DNA of 64,000 nt, taken from NCBI RefSeq assembly GCF_029784165.1, contig NC_073695.1:203061136-203125135 (forward strand), given 5' to 3'. Both the position numbers and the translations under genes were made by a program. Source of the stretch: Wyeomyia smithii. Its lineage: Eukaryota > Arthropoda > Insecta > Diptera > Culicidae. The notes beneath the pieces were generated by a model. The model made no database searches. It saw nothing but the letters and a program-made list of their open reading frames with translations, and was not told the DNA's origin. Below are positions 20,983 to 31,460 of the stretch, piece after piece. Position 1 is the first letter of the stretch. Every line of letters begins with the position of its first letter.

Positions 20983-23154
20983 GTAAGTTAACATTGCAAT
21001 CTCATTTATGTATTTTTTTTTTCCTTTTCAAATTGATAAATCATCCTAAACCCCATATCCCAAGTTACTAGCTTCTTCGATTGACTACTAGTCACAGCGA
21101 AAAAACATACACCGCCTGCAGTTATAATGAAACGATCGATTGTGATTCAAACCGCACCGACTTGCGTGCATAGGAGCAAATCCGCCTGTCAATAGCCAGG
21201 TTACCGAATGGGGGGGTTGTAGAGCACAAACGCTCATCGATCTTCGCGATCGGCCGCAGGTTTAGCCTATCGAATACAATACCACCATTGTTGGCCGCTA
21301 GATGCGGTAATATGCTAAATGATACAGGAAACGAAGTCCCATTGCTTGAAAATTGCAAAAAAGAAACCCTTGACACCCGCCCGCCCGGAATCGGAACCTG
21401 CTGCCGGGTTGCGCACCAGTCTGTGATTATGCGAAACGAGAGCGACTGCGGATAAACTCCGTCCGACTCCGGCCGCATTAAGATTTACGCCTACCCCTGA
21501 AGCACAAGAGGTCTGGTCTGCTGATAATACTGGAGCGTGTTTACAAGTTGTTAGTACACGATTCTGCGAATGTAGCCAAACAGCCGCCACCACGGTCGCG
21601 TTAGTGGCCGCACGCGAATCAGGCGATTCTTCACATCGTTTCTTAGCGTCGGCAAGCGATAATGGGTAATTACACACTCAATGGGGGCCGATAATCATTG
21701 AATCGTTCGCGGGGAGTAGGTGGGGCGGTGTGTCGGTGCAACTTTCTTTCGGCTGCTTCCAAACCTTTTACCGAACGGAATGGATCAAGATACGATAGCC
21801 TGATCGATGGACCTCCTACGGCAGCTTGGATAGTTGTGGCGCTCCCGCATAGTAATATGTGTGTGTGTTTGTATGTGTCGGTTTTTCTGCTGCACGCTAA
21901 TTGTTAATTAAATGTTTGCAAATTATGCTTTCTTTGCGAGCCTCGGCTGGATTGCAGCGAGTCGCGCTCGAGAGGGACGTGACTTGATCATTTGGAATGT
22001 ATAACGCGCCGCCGCCACCGCTGCCGCTTCGCTTCGTGCTAGTTGGGCCACTACTGCAAATGGGTTTTAATGGTTTTATCTCGGCATCGCGCATCAGATC
22101 TGTCTTTCGTTTGCCAAGTGGCTGGCGGTGGCTAGCTTCTCTGCATCCACCAGCATAGATTAAGCGTAACGAGAGCAGTGACTGCAGACGGATTCCGTGT
22201 AGTCTGTGTTTGCACGTGCCTGCCAACTTCGAACGTTGTTCGACACGTCGTTGTTGCCGCTGAGATGTAAAACACCTAACGGTACACCGGTGAGGCACTG
22301 CAAGAATCAATATTGCCACCTTCATCTGCTAGCAGCGTGTGGAGGTATTCCGAAGACTAATATTTGTCCAACTGTACAGCAGCCCGTTAGAATAGGTTGT
22401 GCTGCATTGAGTTGAAAGTGGAGGATGAAAGCAAAAAAAAAAAAACGAGAACCGCGGACTACGTTTTTTCAATGTTAGTAATCCGTTTACGATCTACAGA
22501 TTGGTTTGGCAATAAACTCACATCCGCCGCCCGGTGCTTGAATTCGATGATAATGTTTATTATCATAGCATTCCTGCGGAATTGGATCAGGTTTATATAG
22601 AAGAGTTCAGAGTTCTAATATCTTCTGGATTACCCCATTGGTAAGCGCGCATTCTATGGCTTGAGCTATCAACTGAATCGTAAAGTCACACCTCCGTTCA
22701 CATGGATGCACCTATAATTTATTTTCATTTGAGTTTTTTTAATCTTTCTGGAGCAATGGTTTGATGGTAAAAAAATATGTTTGCGAAACGAAAAATAATA
22801 TTTTCACAATACTTCTGGTTTTTACGTTTGAATATGTTAAAAAAATTATATTTTTAGCATTTTTATCTCATCTTTGATACACTTAATCTCACCATCTTAC
22901 TTTTTCTTTCTCTTCTAGCGAATGCCTCTCTTATTCCTGTTTTTTTATTTCTTCGCTCTCCCTCTCTTCCTTTATTACATTGTTGCCCATTATTTATACA
23001 TTAACTAAATGGAACATCTCTGTTACACTAATTAACTTATTATTTAAATTTTGAACATTATTTCTAGTCTCTAGATATTACACCACTTGCGATAATACTA
23101 ATAATGGAGCGTTTTTTCACTTTCCAAAAAAAATGGAGTCGGATACAAAAACAT
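20983..23154. other. Mostly unique non-coding DNA
   Basis: 21100-22420 is markedly less AT-rich than average and free of recognisable transposons. Its ORFs on both strands lack known motifs, start-context support or splice-site logic. It may be intronic or regulatory DNA. 22700-23100 is AT-rich and pyrimidine-rich with nothing recognisable. Confidence 0.4.
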
Positions 23155-23345
23155 TGAAATTTGGGAGTATATGGATATTTTCTTCAGCTTTCCACAGCTT
23201 TTCAAAAATGCGAAATCACCATCTTGGAATTCGAAGAAGACAGAAAATCGATATTTGACATCCGGACATCATCTATGATTTATTCATGTGGATTTCCATC
23301 TAGATTTCCAAAATATCTTCGGATGTCCATTTCCGATTTATAGGT
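23155..23345 (+). repeat. Diverged copy of the 125-bp repeat family
   Basis: Contains ggatattttcttcagctttcc, aatcaccatcttggaattcga and a modified gatatttgacatccgg, matching the repeat at 51120-51240 and more weakly the array at 3404. Confidence 0.5.
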
Positions 23346-23649
23346 ATAATTCTGATTCCACAATTACCTTTATTGTGGAATATTGGTATATTTTTCTCAA
23401 TTTATTGAATGATTTTAAAAAAATATGAAGAAATATTTGCGGTGATTCGTGGCAATGGATAACAAATGAAATCACCTCTACACTGTTTAGTCCAATCGGT
23501 AGTCGGTAGAGTGGCTGTTATGTGATTAGACTCGTCCGATACACTCAACAACTCAAGAATCTGCCAGTCTGGATTTTTTCATTTGAAAGGCGTAATTTTC
23601 AACAACTACTTTGAATATGGCAAAAAAATCTATAAATAAAATTATTGTA

Positions 23650-23965
23650 CATTATTGGATTGATTGCACGTTGGCACCAAGGTGGAACGACCGCATATGG
23701 TGAAGAGAGACTGCTTTTTTACCAAGACAATTCTCTCGCACATTTTGATGCAACCGATTAATTAATACCGGTCTCCCTCACTTCGTATTCTGCAGATTTA
23801 GCCCCAAACGACTATTTTCTGTTTTTTTGGTTGGAAATGTGATTCTCTGGGGAGTGATTCCGTTGAAGGGGGAAATATGGAAAAAACGACTATTTTGAAG
23901 GACTTACAGCACTGCAAAATTGGCGTCGAAATGTTAGGTGGAAACTATGTCGAAGAATAAAACAA
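23650..23965 (+). pseudogene. mariner-type transposase remnant
   Basis: The C-terminal half of a mariner transposase can be read with frame changes: YQDNSLAHFDA (near 23727), which holds the second catalytic Asp in the form QDN-AH; then SYSADLAPNDYFL (near 23785-23825), which holds the third catalytic Asp as DLAPNDY and so is D34D-like; and a degraded C-terminus MLGGNYVEE (near 23930). The N-terminal DNA-binding half is missing, and stops and indels show it is dead. Confidence 0.78.
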
Positions 23966-24180
23966 TTTTTTTTTAATTTCGTTTTTATTCCATGAATAGG
24001 CCACTTGTGTAAAACTACAAGCCTAGTTGCAGAGATATGTCCACATAAAATTTTGTTCAAATCGTTATGAGCAAACAAAGAAATTTATTTATTTTTGAGA
24101 AAAGTGATAGAGCCACGCTCGAGAGAAACTTGATTTCAGTGTGATTACTATACCATCGGATTAAAAAAAAACACGTCTTT
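23966..24180. other. AT-rich spacer
   Basis: Nothing recognisable between the mariner remnant and the next MITE. Confidence 0.3.
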
Positions 24181-24458
24181 GGCAGCATCCATAAATTACG
24201 CAACGCTCATAGGGGGAAGGGGAGTATCCTTGAGCGTTGCGATTTGTTACATAGGGGAGGGGGGAGGAAAGATCAGCGTTACGTAACAAAATATCTCTGG
24301 AGAGACTCTCCAAAAACGAACATTTTTATCCAGCAAATTCTTCTACAGCGTTACGTAAGTTTTATGGGGGAGTAGGTGTTGGCGTTGCGTTTCGTTACAC
24401 ATGGAGGGTGGGGGTCCGAAAATTGGGTTTTTGCATTGTGTAATTTATGGATGTCGCC
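24181..24458. mobile_element. MITE, 278 bp (family also at 42206-42748)
   Basis: Ends ggcagcatccataaattacg and, inverted, ggcgacatccataaattac. The interior has G-rich blocks (gggaaggggagtatcc, ggggaggggggagg) and repeated gttacgtaac words. The copy at 42206 matches over its whole length. Its flanks there show TAA on both sides, suggesting a 3-bp duplication of the PIF/Harbinger kind, but this copy's flanks (ttt) are uninformative. Confidence 0.75.
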
Positions 24459-25089
24459 TTTTCAGAAATTATTGCAAATTTGTCCAGACACATGCGGTCT
24501 CTATGTGAATTAGAGTAGATCGCATAAGATTAAATTGCATTTCTTAAAAAAATCAATAAAATGATGTTATACGATGCAATTTTAGGAATTTCTATTGTTT
24601 TTTGTATATATTAATTTGACGGCTTAGGTCGTATGTATTTTCAGCCAGGTTCAGCTTGATTTGCTTTACTACTTTTGATTGATTGCTTTAGTAACTCAAT
24701 GTAATTTATCTTAACTTGAACAATGTAATTTTGTTTTGAACTCTTATGATGATTAACTACTATAAATAAATACTAGAATGAAATTTAGCTCCGAAGGAAT
24801 TTTTGGCTTTTTCTGGCCCTGCATATTGATAGTGTTTTTGTTGCCGAAACAAAAGTAAACTGTTTGTTAGATACAAACCGCGAGTAACCCTTTCTATTTT
24901 CGAGTTTATGACATTTGGAGCCATTGTTCGATGTTCATTGAATAGCAAAAACTTATATTTTAATTTTTATATTCAAACACAGAAAAGATCGTGTTGAAAG
25001 TCAAAAAAAAAAGTAACAAATTTCAGAGTAGAGACGCATTTTGCAGTAGACAGTTGGTCCTATCGGAATTCTTCAAAACCTTCTGTTCT
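24459..25089. other. AT-rich non-coding interval
   Basis: No gene or repeat boundary recognised. Confidence 0.3.
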
Positions 25090-25457
25090 CACTCGCGTTC
25101 ATTTTTTTCGCAAGCCGATAGCTCATTTATTAACCACAATTCCGAACATTTATGTATGACGGCTCTGAAGTTCTCAAGTAGTACTACAACATTATCGAAG
25201 AGAGTATTGCTCGTACTCGAGCACCGGAGCTGTAAGAGGACATTCTGGCAAATAATCGCGATAATTATGACGATCGCGAAGATTATCGCGATAATTTTCT
25301 GAAATCTGCTATCACGGCCCCGGTGTTTGAGTACGAGCAACACTCTCTTCGACAAAGTTGTATTACTACTTGAAGACTTCAAATTCGTCATAAAAAGTTG
25401 TTCAAAAATGTGCATATCAAACGAGTTATCGGCTTGCGAAAAAAATGAGCGTGAGTG
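25090..25457. mobile_element. Foldback element, 368 bp
   Basis: Long near-perfect inverted arms: ttttttcgcaagccgat at the left and its complement at the right edge, tcgaagagagtattgctcgt against acgagcaacactctcttcga, around a centre rich in tatcgcgataa words (25255-25300). The two ORFs over it (24991-25302 plus, 25089-25481 minus) resemble each other only because the DNA is palindromic, so neither is called as a gene. Confidence 0.8.
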
Positions 25458-25988
25458 ATAATTTTCATCCTTGCGCAGCAACGTGTGTTAAACCCTCGAC
25501 AATCGTGTAAACAAATGTGCATCTTACACACCCACAAAAATGACATTGACAGAATAAATTCCCCTAGGAGAATGCGAAACTGCAAGCGTCAGAACCCCAT
25601 TTAAACTTTGAACGGCGATGTAATGAAGTACGTTCGCATTCAAATCATAACAAAAAAAATTTATGCAACGACTATAATTTCACAAACTTTCTTCCTCTCT
25701 TTTTCCTATTGACAAAGAAAACCAGATACTGTCAAGAACGCAAATGGGGTGACGGGAATGGACCTTTGAAAGTAAATATTTACAATTAAATGTAATTGCA
25801 CTGTTTAACTTTTTGTAACTTTTCTTGAAAAAAATAATAAGATTGAGAGTAGAAAACGATGATAACAATTATATCATGACTACTTACGGAAGGAGGATGG
25901 CAATTAAAAATAAAATAACTGTTTAGACTGAAAAAAGCTGAGCAAACACCATATACAATTGTTGAAAGGGTTCTTCATGTTGTATCAT
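25458..25988. other. Non-coding interval before the pentanucleotide array
   Basis: No motif recognised in the short minus-strand frames 25388-25585 and 25680-25868. Confidence 0.3.
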
Positions 25989-27207
25989 GTAGAGTAGAGT
26001 AGAGTAGAGTAGAGTAGAGTAGAGTAGAGTAGAGTAGAGTAGAGTAGAGTAGAGTAGAGTAGAGTAGAGTAGAGTAGAGTAGAGTAGAGTAGAGTAGAGT
26101 AGAGTAGAGTAGAGTAGAGTAGAGTAGAGTAGAGTAGAGTAGAGTAGAGTAGAGTAGAGTAGAGTAGAGTAGAGTAGAGTAGAGTAGAGTAGAGTAGAGT
26201 AGAGTAGAGTAGAGTAGAGTAGAGTAGAGTAGAGTAGAGTAGAGTAGAGTAGAGTAGAGTAGAGTAGAGTAGAGTAGAGTAGAGTAGAGTAGAGTAGAGT
26301 AGAGTAGAGTAGAGTAGAGTAGAGTAGAGTAGAGTAGAGTAGAGTAGAGTAGAGTAGAGTAGAGTAGAGTAGAGTAGAGTAGAGTAGAGTAGAGTAGAGT
26401 AGAGTAGAGTAGAGTAGAGTAGAGTAGAGTAGAGTAGAGTAGAGTAGAGTAGAGTAGAGTAGAGTAGAGTAGAGTAGAGTAGAGTAGAGTAGAGTAGAGT
26501 AGAGTAGAGTAGAGTAGAGTAGAGTAGAGTAGAGTAGAGTAGAGTAGAGTAGAGTAGAGTAGAGTAGAGTAGAGTAGAGTAGAGTAGAGTAGAGTAGAGT
26601 AGAGTAGAGTAGAGTAGAGTAGAGTAGAGTAGAGTAGAGTAGAGTAGAGTAGAGTAGAGTAGAGTAGAGTAGAGTAGAGTAGAGTAGAGTAGAGTAGAGT
26701 AGAGTAGAGTAGAGTAGAGTAGAGTAGAGTAGAGTAGAGTAGAGTAGAGTAGAGTAGAGTAGAGTAGAGTAGAGTAGAGTAGAGTAGAGTAGAGTAGAGT
26801 AGAGTAGAGTAGAGTAGAGTAGAGTAGAGTAGAGTAGAGTAGAGTAGAGTAGAGTAGAGTAGAGTAGAGTAGAGTAGAGTAGAGTAGAGTAGAGTAGAGT
26901 AGAGTAGAGTAGAGTAGAGTAGAGTAGAGTAGAGTAGAGTAGAGTAGAGTAGAGTAGAGTAGAGTAGAGTAGAGTAGAGTAGAGTAGAGTAGAGTAGAGT
27001 AGAGTAGAGTAGAGTAGAGTAGAGTAGAGTAGAGTAGAGTAGAGTAGAGTAGAGTAGAGTAGAGTAGAGTAGAGTAGAGTAGAGTAGAGTAGAGTAGAGT
27101 AGAGTAGAGTAGAGTAGAGTAGAGTAGAGTAGAGTAGAGTAGAGTAGAGTAGAGTAGAGTAGAGTAGAGTAGAGTAGAGTAGAGTAGAGTAGAGTAGAGT
27201 AGAGTAG
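25989..27207. repeat. Pure AGAGT pentanucleotide array, about 244 units
   Basis: The 5-bp unit agagt (tagag/gtaga by phase) repeats for about 1.22 kb with no interruption that I can see. Because five and three share no factor, the minus strand translates to an endless LLYST pentapeptide repeat in several frames, producing spurious ORFs above 450 codons. True length may differ, because assemblies often collapse or expand such arrays. Confidence 0.97.
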
Positions 27208-27536
27208 ATTATTTGAAGGGGAATTAGAAGTAGAAGCAAAAGTAGAAGTATCGTTTGCATTAAAAAAATTGACAAAATTTGCCGATTTTTCATAGGTTTT
27301 TCTTTTTGCGCACCAACGAAAGTAGCATGCAGTATTTTTCATAGTTACCCATGAGCCCGCAGAATGAACTTGTCAGCTCTACCAGTCGAAATCCAAACGT
27401 GATGGTGAAAACAGTTAAGCAACTTCGTTCAGAAGTGTGCGCGTTTAAAGAATGGTACCGTAAACTGGGGTGACTTTGATCACTTTTTTTATTGTATCTC
27501 AAATATTTTCAGAATATACTGAAAACTATACTTTCT

Positions 27537-28716
27537 ATCGACTGTTAGTTTACTCAGGGAAGTTTCTTTCGGCTTCGCAGTCTTTAAAATGTGAAAAGAA
27601 AACGATATTTTTCTCTTACACCGACGTTTCGAATAATATATATTCTTTATCAAGGCTCTACAAGTAAATTAAGATCAAAACGATTTTTAGAAACAAATAC
27701 ATAAATTAGGCACATAACATCATTACCGAGAGGACCATTTTCCTGTGAAGTGGTTCTTCGGCTAGAGCATTGATTGTCAAAACAGAAAGTACTCATCCTA
27801 ACAGAACATCCAAAAATACATTAAATTAGCTAAACATGATATCAAATACAATTCATGCTTCTTACATTATGCAAATTAAAAAAAAAAACAAATTAAAAAC
27901 TGTACACTTTAACGAAGCGGAACTCGTAGCACTCTCAATCATACTAAACCACTTTTTTCCGTAACCAGCAACCTTGCATGCAAACTCTATTGCGCACAAG
28001 TTATGCTGTGTGACACTCGGTGGAAGCTGTCAGCGACCGTTGACCATTCAAGTTGAATGAGGTGTGTATCCTGGATGAACATAGGCGAAAAACAGCGTTG
28101 AACGTGTTGGAAATGTGCCACATTATCACGAACGATCATGCGGTAAACAAACGCAGTGATGTTGAAGGCTTAAGCACAACATATACAGCAATCATGCAAC
28201 ACGTCAAGCGGAGTACAGAAATAAACAACAGCAAACGTCAACGGTCGCTGACAGCTTCCACCGAGTGTCACACAGCATAACTTGTGCGCAATAGAGTTTG
28301 CATGCAAGGTTGCTGGTTACGGAAAAAATGGTTTAGTATGATTGAGAGTGCTACGAGTTCCGCTCCGTTAAAGTGTACAGTTTTTAATTTGTTTTTTTTT
28401 AATTTGCATAATGTAAGAAGCATGAATTGTATTTGATATCATGTTTAGCTAATTTAATGTATTTTTGGATGTTCTGTTAGGATGATTACTTTCTGTTTTG
28501 ACAATTAATGCTCTAGCCGAAGAACCACTTCACAGGAAAATGGTCCTCTCGGTAATGATGTTATGTGCATAATTTATGTATTTGTTTCTAAAAATCGTTT
28601 TGATCTTTATTTACTTGTAGAGCCTTGATAAAGAATATATATTATTCGAAACGTCGGTGTAAGAGAAAAATATCGTTTTCTTTTCACATTTTAAAGACTG
28701 CGAAGCCGAAAGAAAC
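27537..28716 (+). mobile_element. Penelope-like retroelement remnant with inverted 3' regions
   Basis: Two arms of about 480 bp (27561-28044 and 28237-28717) are nearly exact inverted copies around a 192-bp centre. The centre and arm edge carry a frame (28053-28280) with VCILDEHRRKTALNVLEM and VNKRSDVEGLSTTYTAIM, matching the end of Penelope-type RT/GIY-YIG proteins as I know the family. Each arm holds a degenerate hammerhead-like block (gccttgataaag, a gaata/tattc stem, GAAACGTCGG; 28622-28660 plus, 27616-27659 minus). The target TATACTGAAAAC is duplicated at 27525-27536 and 28717-28728. The left side has about 24 bp not mirrored on the right. Most of the ORF is absent. Confidence 0.72.
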
Positions 28717-28728
28717 TATACTGAAAAC

Positions 28729-29406
28729 AATATTCTTTGATATTTTTAAAATAAGTACTGGCATACATTGAAAAAGATTCAGTCACTACTTCGAAAGTTT
28801 AGCAACAATTTTGCTGTTTTTAAATATGCTCTAAACATTTTACACCAATAATCATTCCGGGGTGACTTTGATCACTTCATTGTTTTGATGAATTCGGTGT
28901 AACACTTTGCTACTTTCACTAAATTGAACAGCCTTAAACGAGTTTATAAATATGAAAAGCAATTTGGGGGCCATTCACATTCTACGGGAACAGTTTATAA
29001 TGGCGAATGTCCAAGGTTCATACAGTATTTTTAGAATATATATGAATGATTATTCACTGAGAGAGAAGGTGGTCTAAAATCGTCAAAAACTAGTCCACGA
29101 GGAATATGACTCATGAAATTGTCCAAATTTGCATGTTACTTCACGTCTTGGGTTTTTGTTAAGAAGAAATATGTAATACGCTGTGGAGAAAATTGGGACT
29201 CAACATTGCCTTCGAGGAAAAACTTTCAAAAATAACAATAAAATGTATTGTTATAATATTTGTTCATCTTAAGAACTAATCTGGGAACAAAATAAAAACA
29301 CTTTACGTATTGCAACTTGTTGTTTTGAATCTGCTTGAACCGATTGTGTGTATGTAAGAAAAATCGCCAAAAATACACTTTATTTTCAAATAATATTTTA
29401 GCATGA
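28729..29406. other. Continuation of the TA-flanked element and spacer
   Basis: 28717-28850 matches the body of the compact MITE at 50162, and ccggggtgactttgatcac recurs at 28858-28876. The remainder to 29406 has no recognised content. Confidence 0.45.
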
Positions 29407-30244
29407 AAAATCACAGGAGGGTTGTGTGCAAAGCCACGACCGCGAGGTTGAAGTAGAATACTTTTACACAGCTCTACTTACGGCTGCACATTAACTTACG
29501 ACCGGGCGAAACGGTTCACGCCGCTTTTCGCGTTTAGCCTGACAGAGGCCTAATGTGCACGGCCAACACAATAGAAAGGTGTTTTTACATTGAAAATTAG
29601 ACACGGCTTTAGTGGCGTAAGTGTTGGAAAATGCATCTACCGCTAATACCGCCGCTATCGTACGAAAGCGCTTCGTTTCATGTGGGGAATAATATCAACA
29701 ACGAAAAATGACGCGCGTCTAAGCACACCCGAACTGTTTCGCCATGCCGCTGCCATTTACTTCCTTATAACATCAGTCTCATGGAAGTACTGGCTGCACC
29801 TACCGCTGAGGCTGTTACCATACTGCTACTGGTACCCAAAACTAATAATTCTTCAAATTAAGTGTTTTATTTGTCCTCAAAAGAACAATTGTTCAATTCC
29901 ATATCGGATATAATGCAATCACAGCTCTGTAATATTACCGACAGTAATATTCTTTTGAACAAAATGATCCAACTTTTCCATTAGAGGAAGTGCCGACTGA
30001 TGTACGGCAAAAATCTCGCCCGATCGCTCGCATTGGCGTTCGTTCTCAGGCAGAGGCCTGAGACGTGGTGACCAACCACAGGGCAAGTGATTTGTTTAAT
30101 TTGAAAGCAGCCACAGGCGCAACCCGCTGATATATTCTGTTACCGCTGAGTGCTGATATCTGCTGCTGCTGCTGTCAACGTTGTAGACGGTCCATCCAGC
30201 TCACCTTCCGACTAATGAATGTAGCTAGTTTTTTCAGAAACACT

Positions 30245-30252
30245 CTTTTATA
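30245..30252 (-). promoter_or_regulatory. TATA box in repeat element (TATAAAAG)
   Basis: Minus-strand TATAAAAGAGTG, followed downstream by a CAGCAG-rich stretch and, 166-180 nt on, by the hairpin block GTGGTTGGTCACCAC (30065-30079). The same order is seen at 31221-31124. Confidence 0.4.
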
Positions 30253-30994
30253 GCCGAAGGGTGCTATGTAATAGGCCACGCCCTATCAGTTCAGTTGTTC
30301 CATTCCCTAATGTTCTTCAGACAAATTATTCCACAATTCGCATTTGATTTTTGTATCCAGCGAATAAACACCGATGGTGCTCTCACACACGCAACGGTTT
30401 TAACCCGTATCTTATTGCGGTTTGTAACATCAAGCGATTTCGTTTGCTCGCTGTTGCGTGTTGCATCATGTTGCAACTTGGCAACTGGGAGACGACGAAA
30501 TTCTGTTACTGCTGATTGATTGAATCGACTTCATATTAGCTCTGCATAGTCGAACTAACTGTCTTTGTGAATGCGGTCTAACAGGGCAGTTTGTTATTCA
30601 AAGTTGGTTATGCTGATCGCAGCCTTTGCGCTGCCCCTACAGTGGGGGGTTTACTAAATAAAGTATAAGTAAAAATTAGACAACTACAACAGAATTTGAT
30701 TGCATCCCGCACAGAATGTCTGCTTGTGTTGATGCCAGTAAATTAATATCCTTCAATAATTTTTTTATTTGCCTTGAAAAAAAAAAGCATTTTGCGGTTC
30801 AAAATTGGTTGCTAATTACAACCTTTAAGCTGCCCTAACGTTGGGGGAATCAAGATACACGGACAACAGGCACTGTGGAAGCTATTTCACATTCAGTAAA
30901 TTAGATGGGTGCGACAAATTTAAATTGCTAGGATGCAACACAGAATGCTTGCTTTCGTTGACAAAAATTATTAACTTTCAATGACTTGTTTATT

Positions 30995-31010
30995 CGCCTT
31001 GAAAAAGGCA
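30995..31010 (-). terminator. Histone-type stem-loop in repeat element
   Basis: Minus-strand TGCCTTTTTCAAGGCG forms a near-complete 6-bp stem with a TTTC loop and T-A top pair, followed by aataaacaag and then attgaaag at the distance expected for a U7-binding element. A second unit near 30769-30792 is degraded by A-run slippage. Confidence 0.5.
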
Positions 31011-31220
31011 TTTTAATTTCCAAAATTGGATTTCCTGATGGCAATCTTCATGCTGCCCTAACACAAGGGGAATAATGGCTGTCTGGCGACACACGCTGAG
31101 AAAAACCGCGCTGCTGCTGAGACGTGGTGACCAACCACAGGGCTAGTGCTGCTGCTAAGAAAGGACGACTGCTGTTGTTGCTGTCTAGAACTATTATGAG
31201 CGGCTCCGGCTGAAACAGGC

Positions 31221-31233
31221 TCTTATATAGGCC
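31221..31233 (-). promoter_or_regulatory. TATA box in repeat element (CCTATATAAGAG)
   Basis: Minus-strand ggcctatataagagcctg precedes, by about 210 nt, the histone-type hairpin at 30995-31010. In the second copy (near 52432) the corresponding site is changed to cctattgaggagcctg, so only this copy keeps the TATA box. Confidence 0.45.
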
Positions 31234-31460
31234 AAATAGCATGTTTTCAATTGCAAGGTATATGATTCTGTCGACCGTGCTTGGAAAGCAAGCGTATAAC
31301 GACCAATCAGAGGTCGAATTTTTCGTTTTGACAAGGTTTGACTATTTTCAATAGTACAATAGTGTGAATAATAGAATTACAATTATCTTATTTTGGGAAG
31401 AATCTTAGAAGATTTTCCAATCTATTGCTGCAAGAACGAAGGAAATCCATCGAATACTGA

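Noticed and set aside
22900..23100. Pyrimidine tract plus CTAG at 22905-22920 as another exon boundary
   Set aside because: No matching donor or open frame follows, unlike the microexon candidate at 20968.
24991..25481. Pair of similar ORFs on opposite strands (SRSFFSQAD...)
   Set aside because: The similarity is forced by the palindromic foldback at 25090-25457; no codon-level constraint is visible.
25923..27342. Two ORFs of about 455 codons (LLYST repeats)
   Set aside because: They are translations of the pure AGAGT array; any stop-free phase of a pentamer gives such an ORF. No coding evidence at either end.
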